Part shown: positions 34,048-42,861 of the stretch, in pieces
Position numbering within the stretch: position 1 is the stretch's first letter
How the letters are laid out: each line of letters begins with the position of its first letter
DNA from: Allobosea sp. CRIB-10
GTDB lineage: Bacteria; Pseudomonadota; Alphaproteobacteria; Rhizobiales; Beijerinckiaceae
Direction: 5' to 3'
Length of the DNA: 64,000 bases
Assembly: GCF_900112185.1 (NCBI RefSeq)
Contig: NZ_FOKP01000021.1
Location: 1-64,000 of the forward strand
Translations under genes and position numbers: made by a program
Notes under the pieces: model-generated
The model's database searches: none
What the model was told of the DNA's origin: nothing
What the model saw: only the letters and a program-made list of their open reading frames with translations

Positions 34048-34935
34048 ATGTCGTCCCGTCACACACAGCACGACGAGCGTGCGCAGCTCGATCTGTTCCG
34101 GGCGCTGCCCGGCGATCTCGCGCCGCGCGACGCGCAGGACCTCATGGCCTATCCGTTCTTCTCGCTTGCCAAGTCGAAGCGCCTGACGCCGATCGACTTC
34201 AAGGCGGGTTCGGTGAAAATCCGTGTCGAAGCCGTGCCCGAGCACGGCATGGCGACGATCTGGGACGCGGACGTTCTGATCTGGGCGGCCTCGCAAATCG
34301 TCGAGGCCCGTGACGTCGGCCTGCGCCCGTCACGCCTGATGGCGACCACGCCTTACGAGATTCTGAACTTCATTGGACGCGGTGTCTCGCTGCGCGATTA
34401 CGACCGGCTTAAGGCCGCGCTCGACCGCCTCCAGTCCACCACCATAGCGACCTCAATCCGCCAGCCGACCGAGCGGCGGATGCACCGCTTCTCCTGGATC
34501 AACGAATGGAAGGAGCGAGCCGATCACCGCGGCCGCCCGCTCGGGCTCGAACTGATCGTGCCGGACTGGTTCTACGCCGCTGTCCTCGATGACGCGCTAG
34601 TCCTGACGATCGACCGCAACTATTTCAGGCTGACCGGCGGTCTGGAGCGCTGGCTCTACCGCCTCGTGCGCAAGCACGGCGGCAAGCAGGAACACGGCTG
34701 GAGCTTCGACTTCCCGCATCTCCACGCGAAGTCCGGCAGTCTCTCGCCGCTCAAGCATTTCGCCTACGACCTGCGCGACATCGTGCGCCGCCAGCCGCTG
34801 CCGGGCTATCGCCTGACCATCGAGCAGTGCCTCGGCGGCCCCGAAATCCTGTCCTTCGTACCCACCAATCCCGACGCGCTCGGCATCCCGCGCCGCCGTC
34901 GCCGCTCGACAACTCGACCTGGGGATAAGCTGTGA
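34048..34935 (+). CDS. repA: Replication initiator protein A (RPA family)
   Basis: A 295-residue RPA-type initiator: DLMAYPFFSLAKSKRLTPIDF, ATIWDADVLIWAASQIVEARD, TTPYEILNFIGRG, TSIRQPTERRMHRFSWINEW and DRNYFRLTGGLERWLYRLVRKHGG. These proteins start replication of plasmids and ICEs from iterons. Three iterons follow the gene, so it likely lets the excised circle replicate. Start at ATG 34048 shortly after the excisionase-like gene. Confidence 0.9.
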   Translation: MSSRHTQHDERAQLDLFRALPGDLAPRDAQDLMAYPFFSLAKSKRLTPIDFKAGSVKIRVEAVPEHGMATIWDADVLIWAASQIVEARDVGLRPSRLMATTPYEILNFIGRGVSLRDYDRLKAALDRLQSTTIATSIRQPTERRMHRFSWINEWKERADHRGRPLGLELIVPDWFYAAVLDDALVLTIDRNYFRLTGGLERWLYRLVRKHGGKQEHGWSFDFPHLHAKSGSLSPLKHFAYDLRDIVRRQPLPGYRLTIEQCLGGPEILSFVPTNPDALGIPRRRRRSTTRPGDKL

Positions 34936-34941
34936 ATCATC

Positions 34942-35007
34942 TCGTGCTATCAGGGACCGGCGCTATCGTGCCATCGGGGACCGGACTCTCGTGCTATCGG
35001 GGACCAG
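34942..35007 (+). repeat. Three iterons, probable replication origin
   Basis: Three 19-bp direct repeats at 34942-34960, 34966-34984 and 34989-35007, consensus TCGTGCTATCGGGGACCGG, starting 24 and 23 bp apart (about two helical turns). They begin just after repA. An AT-rich stretch at 35050-35090 could be the unwinding site. Together with repA this is a plausible vegetative origin. Confidence 0.82.
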
Positions 35008-35065
35008 AATCGTCGATTCATCGCGCTGAATCAGCAGCTTGCGAGCCCCGTAACTTATCTAACCT

Positions 35066-35082
35066 AGATTCCTACGGAATCT
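35066..35082. promoter_or_regulatory. Palindrome upstream of parA
   Basis: AGATTCC at 35066-35072 and GGAATCT at 35076-35082 form a perfect 7-bp inverted repeat with a 3-bp spacer, 62 bp before parA. It may be an operator for ParA or its partner. The left half recurs before the excisionase-like gene. Confidence 0.5.
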
Positions 35083-35143
35083 TTCTAACGGACCCCGCTT
35101 TTTCGACCGCTGTGGACGAGTCCCCGATCGCCGGGAGACCGTC

Positions 35144-35782
35144 ATGATCGTCGCGTTCCTCAACCAGAAGGGCGGCGTCGGAAAGACGACGCTCGCCCTC
35201 CATCTCGCCGGTGAATGGGCTCGGCATGGGCAGCGCGTCACGCTGATCGACGCCGACCCACAGGGATCGGCGCTCGACTGGTCACAGCAGCGCGGCCGGG
35301 AGGGATTGGAGCGGCTGTTCGGTGTTGTCGGCCTGGCTCGCGACACGCTCCACCGCGAAGCGCCGGAGCTGGCGCGCGACGTCGATCATGTCGTCATCGA
35401 CGGACCGCCGCGTGTTGCCGGTCTTATGCGTTCGGCGCTGCTGGCTGCCGATCTTGTACTGATCCCGGTGCAGCCGTCACCGCTCGACGGCTGGGCGTCG
35501 GCCGAGATGCTGACGCTGCTCAGCGAAGCGCGGATCTATCGACCGGACCTCAAGGCGCGGTTCGTACTCAACCGCTGTGCAGCCCGCACGATCCTCGCCC
35601 GCGAAACCGCTGAGACGCTCGCGGAACACGATCCCCCGCCGCTCCTCACTACCATCGGTCAGCGCATCGCCTTCGCCGATGTCGTGCAGACGGGACGGCT
35701 CGCGGCCGAGCAGGACGATACATCGCCCGCCGCGCGGGAGATTGCCGCGCTCGCCGCCGAAGTCACGAGGATCGGGGCATGA
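35144..35782 (+). CDS. parA: ParA-family partition ATPase
   Basis: A 212-residue deviant-Walker ATPase: FLNQKGGVGKTTLALHLAGEWA (Walker A), TLIDADPQGSALDW (Walker A') and DHVVIDGPPRVAGLMRSALLAADLVLIPVQPSPLDGW (Walker B). The short size fits the ParF/type Ib group, which lacks an N-terminal HTH. It would partition the excised element. It overlaps the next gene, a likely partner, by 4 bp. Confidence 0.92.
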   Translation: MIVAFLNQKGGVGKTTLALHLAGEWARHGQRVTLIDADPQGSALDWSQQRGREGLERLFGVVGLARDTLHREAPELARDVDHVVIDGPPRVAGLMRSALLAADLVLIPVQPSPLDGWASAEMLTLLSEARIYRPDLKARFVLNRCAARTILARETAETLAEHDPPPLLTTIGQRIAFADVVQTGRLAAEQDDTSPAAREIAALAAEVTRIGA

Positions 35783-36033
35783 GCGAGCGGTCCTCGAAAC
35801 GCAGTTTCGCGTCCCGGCCGGCCGATCCGGAAAGCTGGATCAAGGCGCCAGACCGTCCATCGCCGCGCGCGGACCCCGCCGCCGAATTTACCGCCAGGCT
35901 GACGATCGACGTCACCGCCGACATGCGCGGCCGGATCAAGATTGCCGCCTTCCAGCGCGGACAGACGGTCGCCGAGATGCTGCGCGCGCTGTTCGAGCGC
36001 GAGTTCCCCACCAGCGAAGGAGAGCCGCGATGA
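35779..36033 (+). CDS. Probable ParG-like partition partner
   Basis: An 84-residue protein with a basic, disordered N-terminus and a C-terminal ribbon-helix-helix-like region (ARLTIDVTADMRGRIKIAAFQRGQTVAEMLRALFEREF). Such proteins partner ParF-type ATPases and bind the centromere. Overlap with parA on one side and DUF2840 on the other (ATGA in both) shows they are one operon. Confidence 0.75.
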   Translation: MSERSSKRSFASRPADPESWIKAPDRPSPRADPAAEFTARLTIDVTADMRGRIKIAAFQRGQTVAEMLRALFEREFPTSEGEPR

Positions 36034-36548
36034 TCGGTGTCGCCGACCCGTCGCTGCGCAGCGGCTTGCCGCCAGCGCCAGCGGCCGATGCACTGACCCA
36101 TGTCGAGTTGACGTGGGTCGAGAAGAAGATCGAATTCTGGATCAGGTTCGGCCGCGAGATCGCCGAACAGATCCTCGACCGCCGCCGACGCGTCGTGTCG
36201 TTCGCACCGGACAGTGTTTTCGCCTTCGTTCGCTGGACCTCCAACGACTACGGCACCGCACTTTCTCGGCTCGACATCGTGCGCGCCGTCGGTGCGGGCG
36301 AGCGCTGCCAGACTCTGCCATCCGTGCGCCCCGGCGGCGACATCCTGTTGCGCGCCGATGGCTGGCCGAAGGTCGAGCGCGTGCTCCAGCTCATCGATGC
36401 GATCGAGGCGCGGGGCATCGAAGCGATCGACGTTTCGCCCGATCACTGGCGACACGTTCACAACCGTCTGACGGCCGGTGAAACACCGCGCGCCTACGAC
36501 GCGCAGCAGCATCGCGCCTTCCTCTTGCGCCGGAGGATCATGCCATGA
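36030..36548 (+). CDS. DUF2840 protein
   Basis: A 172-residue DUF2840 protein: LTHVELTWVEKKIEFWIRFGREIAEQILDRRRRVVSFAP, FVRWTSNDYGTALSRLDIVRAVG, and TLPSVRPGGDILLRADGWPKVERVL. The family lies next to parA and traF on these ICEs and has no known function. Both ends overlap neighbours by 4 bp. Confidence 0.85.
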   Translation: MIGVADPSLRSGLPPAPAADALTHVELTWVEKKIEFWIRFGREIAEQILDRRRRVVSFAPDSVFAFVRWTSNDYGTALSRLDIVRAVGAGERCQTLPSVRPGGDILLRADGWPKVERVLQLIDAIEARGIEAIDVSPDHWRHVHNRLTAGETPRAYDAQQHRAFLLRRRIMP

Positions 36549-37090
36549 GCCGCTTTGGATACGTCATGACGACGTACTTCGCGGTGATGCTGATGGGCGT
36601 CCTGTCGATCGTCTCCTTCGCGCCAAAGCTGATCTGGAATGCCTCCGCGAGCACGCCGATCGGCCTCTATGCGATCAGCGCCAGCGACGGATTGGAAGCG
36701 ACCGACCTCGTCGCCGTAGCGGCGCCGGAGCCGATCGCCACGTTCCTTGCCGATGGCGGATATCTGCCACGCGGCGTGCCGCTGCTGAAGCGGGTGGCAG
36801 GCCTTCCCGGTCAACGTGTGTGCCGATCCGGCCGCACGATCACCGTCGACGGCCACGCCATCGGCGACGCGCTCGACCGTGATCGTCGGGGCCGCGAACT
36901 GCCGATCTGGCAGGGGTGTCGCGTCATCGCCGACGACGAGCTGTTCCTGATGAACTGGCAGGTCCGCGACAGCCTCGACGGCCGTTACTTCGGCACGCTC
37001 CCCGCCAGCTCGGTCATCGGCCGGGCCACCCCCCTCTACACCGACGAGGACGGCGATGACCGCTTCGTCTGGCGCGCGCCGACGCGGTGA
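36545..37090 (+). CDS. traF: TraF-type S26 signal peptidase
   Basis: A 181-residue inner-membrane protease. One membrane anchor lies at residues 5-30. The catalytic Ser is in NASASTPIGLY and the Lys in LLKRVAGLPG, the TraF/S26 pattern. In RP4, TraF matures and cyclises the TrbC pilin, and a TrbC is present at 43842, so the same role is inferred. It ends the parA operon. Confidence 0.9.
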   Translation: MSRFGYVMTTYFAVMLMGVLSIVSFAPKLIWNASASTPIGLYAISASDGLEATDLVAVAAPEPIATFLADGGYLPRGVPLLKRVAGLPGQRVCRSGRTITVDGHAIGDALDRDRRGRELPIWQGCRVIADDELFLMNWQVRDSLDGRYFGTLPASSVIGRATPLYTDEDGDDRFVWRAPTR

Positions 37091-37135
37091 CGGCACGCCC
37101 ATGTCCCCGTCCACCGCACAGCCAAGGAGAAACCC

Positions 37136-37483
37136 ATGTCCCTCATCGGTCAATTCACGAGCGAAAATGACGGCTTCATCGGCCACCTAATGACGCTGAC
37201 ATTGCACCAGGACATCATCATCGTTCCGGCCGAACCGTCCGATGCCGAGAACGCGCCAGACTTCCGCGTCCATGTTCTCGACAGCATGAACAACGAAACC
37301 GGCGCGGAGATCGGTGCGGGCTGGAAGCGCACTGGCGAGAAGGCCGGCGACTACGTCTCGCTGCAGATCGACGATCCGACCTTCGGTCATCCGATCCGCG
37401 CTAACCTCTTCCAGTCCGCCGACGACAAGTCCGCCTGGGGCTTGCACTGGAATCGTCCGCCCAAGCGCGCAGAGCGGGACTGA
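37136..37483 (+). CDS. DUF736 protein (second copy)
   Basis: A 115-residue, diverged DUF736 protein: MSLIGQFTSENDGFIGHLMTLTLHQDIIIVPA, DFRVHVLDSMNNETGAEIGAGWKR, DYVSLQIDDPTFGHPIRANLF and WGLHWNRPPKR. It starts after AAGGAG and precedes the transglycosylase gene by 3 bp, so it probably starts the transfer operon. Role unknown. Confidence 0.88.
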   Translation: MSLIGQFTSENDGFIGHLMTLTLHQDIIIVPAEPSDAENAPDFRVHVLDSMNNETGAEIGAGWKRTGEKAGDYVSLQIDDPTFGHPIRANLFQSADDKSAWGLHWNRPPKRAERD

Positions 37484-37486
37484 ACG

Positions 37487-38248
37487 ATGTCGGTCCCGCT
37501 CCCCAAAGCTGTCGCCGGGCGGTCAAACACCGCCCGGCGCACAGTCCTCCTTCTCCTTTCCGGCCTTCTGCTTTCCGCACCGCTTTGCGCCAATGCGAAT
37601 GCGCAGACGGTGTCCGCCGAGCGCCCCTCTCGCGTCGCTCCCTACGCCACATTCATCACCGAGGCCGCGCAACGCTTCGGCATTCCCGAGCACTGGATAC
37701 GCGCCGTCATGCGCGTCGAAAGCGCTGGGGACGTGCGGGCGATCTCGTCGGCCGGCGCGATGGGACTGATGCAGGTCATGCCCGCCACATGGGCTGATCT
37801 TCGCGCCCGTCACCGGCTCGGCGCGAATCCTTACGATCCACGCGACAACATTCTGGCAGGCGCCGCCTACCTGCGCGAGATGCACGACCGCTACGGTTCG
37901 CCGGGCTTTCTCGCGGCCTATAATGCTGGTCCCGGCCGCTATGAAGAGTATCTTGCTGGCCGTCCGTTGCCCGCTGAAACCCGCGCCTATGTCGCCGCGC
38001 TCGCGCCCATTATCGGCGGCGCAGACGCGCTTGCTCCCGTCACGGTCGCGGCCGCCGATCCCAACGCCTGGACGCGCTCGCCGCTGTTCATCGTGCAATC
38101 CGAGCGCGCCGCCACCGCTGTTTCGACGACCGGCGATAGCGCGTCGAATGAGACCCCGGCTGCAACTCCGGTGCGCGATGCCACAGCCATCGCTCCGCAA
38201 TCCGCAGGCCTGTTTGTCGCCCGAAACGGCGATGGGGGGCCGCGATGA
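37487..38248 (+). CDS. Lytic transglycosylase (SLT domain), VirB1-like
   Basis: A 253-residue exported enzyme that opens peptidoglycan for the transfer channel. The signal peptide covers residues 17-40 (TVLLLLSGLLLSAPLCANANA). The SLT domain includes the catalytic Glu in RVESAG, then SSAGAMGLMQVMPATW, NPYDPRDNILAGAAYL and AAYNAGPGRYEEY. The last 80 residues are disordered. Overlaps the next small gene by 4 bp. Confidence 0.92.
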   Translation: MSVPLPKAVAGRSNTARRTVLLLLSGLLLSAPLCANANAQTVSAERPSRVAPYATFITEAAQRFGIPEHWIRAVMRVESAGDVRAISSAGAMGLMQVMPATWADLRARHRLGANPYDPRDNILAGAAYLREMHDRYGSPGFLAAYNAGPGRYEEYLAGRPLPAETRAYVAALAPIIGGADALAPVTVAAADPNAWTRSPLFIVQSERAATAVSTTGDSASNETPAATPVRDATAIAPQSAGLFVARNGDGGPR

Positions 38249-38496
38249 CGGTGCTCGCAGTATTTCGTGGAATAGCGTGCTCTGGCGGAAGGATGGCGGT
38301 CCGAGGAGGGAGAGCAGGCAACACAACCGCACGATGGCGAGATAAAAGCGCGCGAGGTGCGGCTTGGTGCGGTCGCGTGTTTTCAGGGACTTATGGCGCA
38401 TTGGCGCGAGGTGCGCCTGATCGGCGCAGCCTGCGCATCCGCCATTTCGCCAAGGATTACCGCGCGATTGCGCGAGGTGCGGGGCCTCGGCCATGA
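38245..38496 (+). CDS. Small Arg/Gly-rich protein, doubtful gene
   Basis: An 83-residue frame that overlaps the transglycosylase stop and the relaxase start by 4 bp each (ATGA). Those overlaps argue for translation. The product (GGRMAVRGGRAGNTTARWRDKSARGAAW...) is low-complexity and basic, and three 12-bp DNA repeats lie inside it. It may serve mainly as a translational bridge over a regulatory or oriT region. Confidence 0.4.
   Translation: MTVLAVFRGIACSGGRMAVRGGRAGNTTARWRDKSARGAAWCGRVFSGTYGALARGAPDRRSLRIRHFAKDYRAIARGAGPRP
38350..38481 (+). repeat. Three GCGCGAGGTGCG repeats before the relaxase
   Basis: Exact 12-bp copies at 38350-38361, 38404-38415 and 38470-38481, 54 and 66 bp apart, all in the 150 bp before the relaxase start. 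Repeats here often bind relaxase accessory proteins or mark oriT. No nic consensus was identified. Confidence 0.6.
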
Positions 38497-40232
38497 GCAG
38501 CGAGGACGATTTCCGCATCCGGCCAGGCCGCATCCGCTCGACCCGCGCGCAGCAGGCGCGACCCTTCATCGCCCAAGCGCTGGCGGCCGCGCAGCGCGCC
38601 GGCGGCAGCGTCTCGCGGTCCGGCACGATCAGTTCGGGCAACCGCTCGCGTTTCGGGCGCGGCCAGCGCGCGACGGTGCAGGCCAACCGGCTGCTCACCA
38701 GCCGATCGCGCAACACCGTAATCAAGACGCGCGTCGTCCGTCATAGCGCGCGGGCCACGCCGCTTTCCGCCCACCTTAGCTACCTGCGGCGCGAGGGTGT
38801 CACCCGGGATGGGGAGAAGGCGCGGCTGTTCGGTCCCGAGACCGAGGACGCCGATCCCAAGGCCTTCGCCGAGCGGACCCAGGATGATCGGCATCATTTC
38901 CGGTTCATCGTCTCGCCCGAGGACGCGACGGAGATGTCCGACCTCAAGACCTATGCCCGCGACCTGATGGGGCAGATGGAAAAGGATCTCGGCACCAAGC
39001 TCGACTGGGTCGGTGTCGATCACTGGAACACGGATAATCCGCACGTCCACATCATCCTGCGCGGGCGCACCGATGACGGCCAGGACCTCGTCATCTCGCG
39101 CGACTACATCAAGGAAGGCATGCGCGCCCGCGCGCAGGATCTCGCCACCCAAGAGTTGGGGCCGCGCACCGATCACGAGATACGCCGCAATCTCGAACGC
39201 CAGATCGAGTCGGAACGCTGGACCAATCTCGACCGCCAGCTTTCGCGCGACGCCTATCGCACCGGCGTCGTCGATCTCGCCCCGCATCCCGATCGCCAGC
39301 CCGACGAGTTCCACGCGATGAAGGTCGGCCGGCTGCGGAAGCTGGAGACGCTCGGCCTTGCGGATCAGGTCGGCCCCGGCCAATGGGTCGTATCGGAGAA
39401 TGCCGAGGCGACGCTGCGCGAACTGGGCGAGCGCGGCGACATCATCAAACGCATTCATCGCGGCCTGACGGAACGCGGTATCGAGCGCGGCGCCGCCAGC
39501 TATGTGCTCGCAGGCGAGAGCCTCAACGATCCTGTCGTTGGCCGGCTGGTCGATCGTGGTCTCGACGATGAGCTGAAGGGCACCGCCTACGCCGTGGTCG
39601 ATGGCACGGACGGACGGACCCATCATATCAAGCTGCCCGACCTCGACGCGGCCGGCGATAGCGCGCCGGGCTCGATCGTCGAGCTGCGCAAATTCGACGA
39701 CGCGCAGGGACGCAGACGGGTCGCGCTCGCCATCCGCTCCGATCTCGACATCGAGAGGCAAGTCCATGCAACCGGCGCGACCTGGCTCGACCGGCAGGCG
39801 ATCGCCCGTGAGCCCGTTCCGCTCGGCGGCGGCGGCTTCGGCGCCGAGGTGCGCCAGGCTATGGACCGCCGTGCCGACCATCTCGTTGGTCAAGGTCTCG
39901 CCGAGCGACAAACACGGGGCGTCAGCTTCTCACCCGGGCTGATCGAGATGCTGCGGCAGCGCGAGGTCGACGCCCTTGGCGAGAAGCTCGCGGCCGAGAC
40001 CGGCCGACAATTCTCGAAGGCCGCAACGGGCGAGTATGTGGCGGGCACCTACCGGCAGCGCTTCGCGCTCGCGTCTGGCCGCTTCGCCATGATCGATGAC
40101 GGCCTCGGATTCCAGCTCGTGCCCTGGTCGCCGTCCCTCGAACGCCAGGTCGGTCAGCACGTCTCCGGCGTGTCGCACGGCGCCGCTGGCGTCGACTGGA
40201 GCTTCGGCCGCAACCGCGGCCTCGGCATGTAG
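38493..40232 (+). CDS. Relaxase (VirD2-like, DUF3363)
   Basis: A 579-residue protein that nicks oriT and leads the strand into the recipient. The N-terminal domain has RNTVIKTRVVRH, AHLSYLRREGV, HHFRFIVSPEDA and the metal-binding HIS motif DNPHVHIILRG. The C-terminal half is the DUF3363 region (GTAYAVVDGTDGRTHHI, IVELRKFDDAQGRRRVALAIRSDLDIERQVHATGATWLDRQ). It belongs to the MOBP-like relaxases of alphaproteobacterial ICEs. It is followed by its coupling protein. Confidence 0.9.
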   Translation: MSSEDDFRIRPGRIRSTRAQQARPFIAQALAAAQRAGGSVSRSGTISSGNRSRFGRGQRATVQANRLLTSRSRNTVIKTRVVRHSARATPLSAHLSYLRREGVTRDGEKARLFGPETEDADPKAFAERTQDDRHHFRFIVSPEDATEMSDLKTYARDLMGQMEKDLGTKLDWVGVDHWNTDNPHVHIILRGRTDDGQDLVISRDYIKEGMRARAQDLATQELGPRTDHEIRRNLERQIESERWTNLDRQLSRDAYRTGVVDLAPHPDRQPDEFHAMKVGRLRKLETLGLADQVGPGQWVVSENAEATLRELGERGDIIKRIHRGLTERGIERGAASYVLAGESLNDPVVGRLVDRGLDDELKGTAYAVVDGTDGRTHHIKLPDLDAAGDSAPGSIVELRKFDDAQGRRRVALAIRSDLDIERQVHATGATWLDRQAIAREPVPLGGGGFGAEVRQAMDRRADHLVGQGLAERQTRGVSFSPGLIEMLRQREVDALGEKLAAETGRQFSKAATGEYVAGTYRQRFALASGRFAMIDDGLGFQLVPWSPSLERQVGQHVSGVSHGAAGVDWSFGRNRGLGM

Positions 40233-40257
40233 CCCAATCAAGAAAGGAGTGCCCGCC

Positions 40258-42249
40258 ATGTCGGCGACCAAAATCCTCTGGGGCCAGATCCTCACCGTCG
40301 TCCTGATCGTGCTGATGACAACCTGGGCGGCGACGCAATGGACGGCCTATCGGCTCGGCTTCCAGCCACAGCTTGGACTTCCGTGGTTCGAACTGGCCGG
40401 TTGGCCGATCTACTATCCGCCAGCCTTCTTCTGGTGGTGGTACTTCTACGATGCCTATGCCCCGCCTATCTTCATCGAGGGCGCTTATATCGCCGCGTCA
40501 GGCGGCTTCATCTCCATCGCCGTCGCGATCGGCATGTCCGTCTGGCGGGCGCGGGAGGCCAAGAACGCCGAGACATTCGGTTCCGCCCGATGGGCGGTCG
40601 CCCCCGAAGTGAGCGCCGCCGGCCTGCTGGGCGTGGACGGCGTCGTCCTGGGGAAGTTCGATCGCGACTATCTCCGCCATGACGGTCCCGAGCATGTGCT
40701 ATGCTTTGCACCCACACGGTCCGGCAAGGGCGTCGGCCTGGTCGTGCCGTCACTGCTGACCTGGCCGGGCTCCGCCATCGTCCATGACATCAAGGGGGAG
40801 AACTGGACGCTCACCGCCGGCTATCGCGCCCGCCATGGCCGCGTGCTGCTGTTCGATCCGACCAATACGAAGTCGGCGGCCTACAACCCGCTGCTCGAGG
40901 TGCGCCGGGGCGAGTGGGAGGTCCGCGACGTCCAGAACATCGCCGACATTCTGGTCGATCCCGAAGGTTCGCTGGAAAAGCGCAATCACTGGGAGAAGAC
41001 CAGCCACGCGCTTCTGGTCGGCGCCATCCTTCACGTCCTCTACGCCGAGGCCGACAAGACGCTTGCCGGCGTCGCCGGCTTCCTCTCCGACCCGAAGCGG
41101 CCGATCGAGTCGACGCTCGCCGCCATGATGAAGACGGCGCATCTCGGCGAGGCCGGGCCACATCCCGTCATCGCGTCCGCCGCGCGCGAGCTGCTGAACA
41201 AATCCGACAATGAGCGGTCGGGCGTGCTGTCGACGGCCATGTCGTTCCTCGGCCTCTATCGCGATCCTGTTGTCGCCGAGGTCACGCGCCGCTGCGACTG
41301 GCGGATCGTCGATATCGTAGGCGGCAAGCATCCGACCACGCTCTACCTCGTGGTGCCACCGTCGGACATCAACCGGACCAAGCCGCTGATCCGTCTGATC
41401 CTCAATCAGATCGGCCGGCGGCTCACGGAGGATCTGAAGGCAAAGGGCAACCGTCACCGGCTGCTGCTCATGCTCGACGAGTTTCCGGCCCTCGGCCGTC
41501 TCGACTTCTTCGAGAGCGCGCTCGCCTTCATGGCGGGTTACGGCCTCAAAGCCTTCCTCATCGCCCAGTCGCTGAACCAGATCGAAAAGGCCTATGGGCC
41601 CAACAACTCGATCCTCGATAACTGCCATGTCCGCGTCAGCTTCGCGACTAATGACGAACGGACCGCCAAACGCGTGTCGGACGCGCTCGGCACCGCGACC
41701 GAGATGCGCGCCATGAAGAACTATGCAGGTCATCGCTTGTCGCCCTGGCTCGGCCACATGATGGTCTCGCGCTCGGAAACAGCCCGGCAACTGATGACGC
41801 CCGGCGAAATCATGCAGCTTCCGCCATCCGACGAAATCGTCATGGTCGCCGGCACTCCGCCGATCCGCGCGAAGAAGGCGCGATATTATGAGGATCGCCG
41901 GTTTCAGGAGCGCATCTTGCCGCCGCCGAACCTCGCTAAGTCGACCACGGCTCGGCCGGACGACTGGAGCACGATGCCCCTTCCGGTGACGCCGGCGGTG
42001 ACGGTGGCCACGGCTACCGGCGGCGGCGGATCGGAAGATGAGGACACGACCGACTCCGAGCGTCGGCACCAGCCTGAACTGAGCCGCTCAAAACCCGTCG
42101 AGCCTAAGCAACCCATCGAAAACGAGTTCGAGATCGATCCTCGCGACAACGCCGATGAGGACGCCGCACGTCTCTCGCGCATGAACCAGACGATGCGCCA
42201 GGTGGCACGCCAGGCGTCGCTCGATCCCGGCGACGGCATCGAGCTTTAG
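40258..42249 (+). CDS. traG: Coupling protein TraG/VirD4
   Basis: A 663-residue ATPase that brings the relaxase-DNA complex to the secretion channel. Two or three N-terminal membrane helices (residues 5-27, 45-75, 80-100) are followed by Walker A TRSGKGVGLVVPS near residue 150, and Walker B LLMLDEFPALGRL. VHDIKGENW and HRLLLMLDEF are typical of the family. The tail is acidic and disordered. GAAAGGAG precedes the ATG at 40258. Confidence 0.95.
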   Translation: MSATKILWGQILTVVLIVLMTTWAATQWTAYRLGFQPQLGLPWFELAGWPIYYPPAFFWWWYFYDAYAPPIFIEGAYIAASGGFISIAVAIGMSVWRAREAKNAETFGSARWAVAPEVSAAGLLGVDGVVLGKFDRDYLRHDGPEHVLCFAPTRSGKGVGLVVPSLLTWPGSAIVHDIKGENWTLTAGYRARHGRVLLFDPTNTKSAAYNPLLEVRRGEWEVRDVQNIADILVDPEGSLEKRNHWEKTSHALLVGAILHVLYAEADKTLAGVAGFLSDPKRPIESTLAAMMKTAHLGEAGPHPVIASAARELLNKSDNERSGVLSTAMSFLGLYRDPVVAEVTRRCDWRIVDIVGGKHPTTLYLVVPPSDINRTKPLIRLILNQIGRRLTEDLKAKGNRHRLLLMLDEFPALGRLDFFESALAFMAGYGLKAFLIAQSLNQIEKAYGPNNSILDNCHVRVSFATNDERTAKRVSDALGTATEMRAMKNYAGHRLSPWLGHMMVSRSETARQLMTPGEIMQLPPSDEIVMVAGTPPIRAKKARYYEDRRFQERILPPPNLAKSTTARPDDWSTMPLPVTPAVTVATATGGGGSEDEDTTDSERRHQPELSRSKPVEPKQPIENEFEIDPRDNADEDAARLSRMNQTMRQVARQASLDPGDGIEL

Positions 42250-42257
42250 GAGGCATC

Positions 42258-42692
42258 ATGGCAAAGCCTCCCAAAAAGCAGCGGCTATCCGTGTACCTCG
42301 AACCGGACGTCATGAAGGCACTCGCCGCGCATGCCGCCCGGCGCGATCAATCCCTCTCGTTGATCGCTGAAGCGGGCATCGCCTCTTTCCTCTCGCCTGA
42401 CGCTGCCGAACGGCAGGAGGCGGCGACGACCAAGCGGCTCGATCAGCTCGACCGGCGAATGGCGCGTATGGAGCGCGACCTCGGCATCGCCGTCGAAACT
42501 CTGGCGGTGTTCATCCGCTTCTGGCTGACAACGAACCCACCGCTACCGGAGCCAGCCCAGGCAGCGGCGCGGGCCAAGGCCGGCGAGCGCTACGAGGCGT
42601 TCGTCACCGCGCTCGGCCGGCGACTCGCTCACGGGCCGAAGCTTCGGCAAGAGATTTCAGAGGACATCGCGCCCGCGCACGACGCGGAATAA
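42258..42692 (+). CDS. CopG/RHH-type regulator
   Basis: A 144-residue protein. The N-terminus is a ribbon-helix-helix region (KKQRLSVYLEPDVMKALAAHAARRDQSLSLIAEAGIASFL), then a coiled coil (TTKRLDQLDRRMARMERDLGIAVETLAVFIRFWL). Such genes sit between traG and trbB in this ICE family and probably control the trb operon that follows 170 bp downstream. Confidence 0.82.
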   Translation: MAKPPKKQRLSVYLEPDVMKALAAHAARRDQSLSLIAEAGIASFLSPDAAERQEAATTKRLDQLDRRMARMERDLGIAVETLAVFIRFWLTTNPPLPEPAQAAARAKAGERYEAFVTALGRRLAHGPKLRQEISEDIAPAHDAE

Positions 42693-42861
42693 TCACGACC
42701 TCGTACACTGCAAGTATTTTGGCGTTCCGCCGTTCTCCTGTCTTTGTACGCCACAGTACGACGCCCACATGATGGTTGTTGTCAGGCCATGATTTCTGCC
42801 TCCTCTACTCATCCCCGATCCAGGGCCGCACTTCGCGGACCCGCAAGAGAACGGGGACGAC

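Noticed and set aside
34932..35147. A 71-codon frame overlapping the repA stop
   Set aside because: It is made mostly of the three iterons and the AT-rich origin region; the composition is not protein-like.
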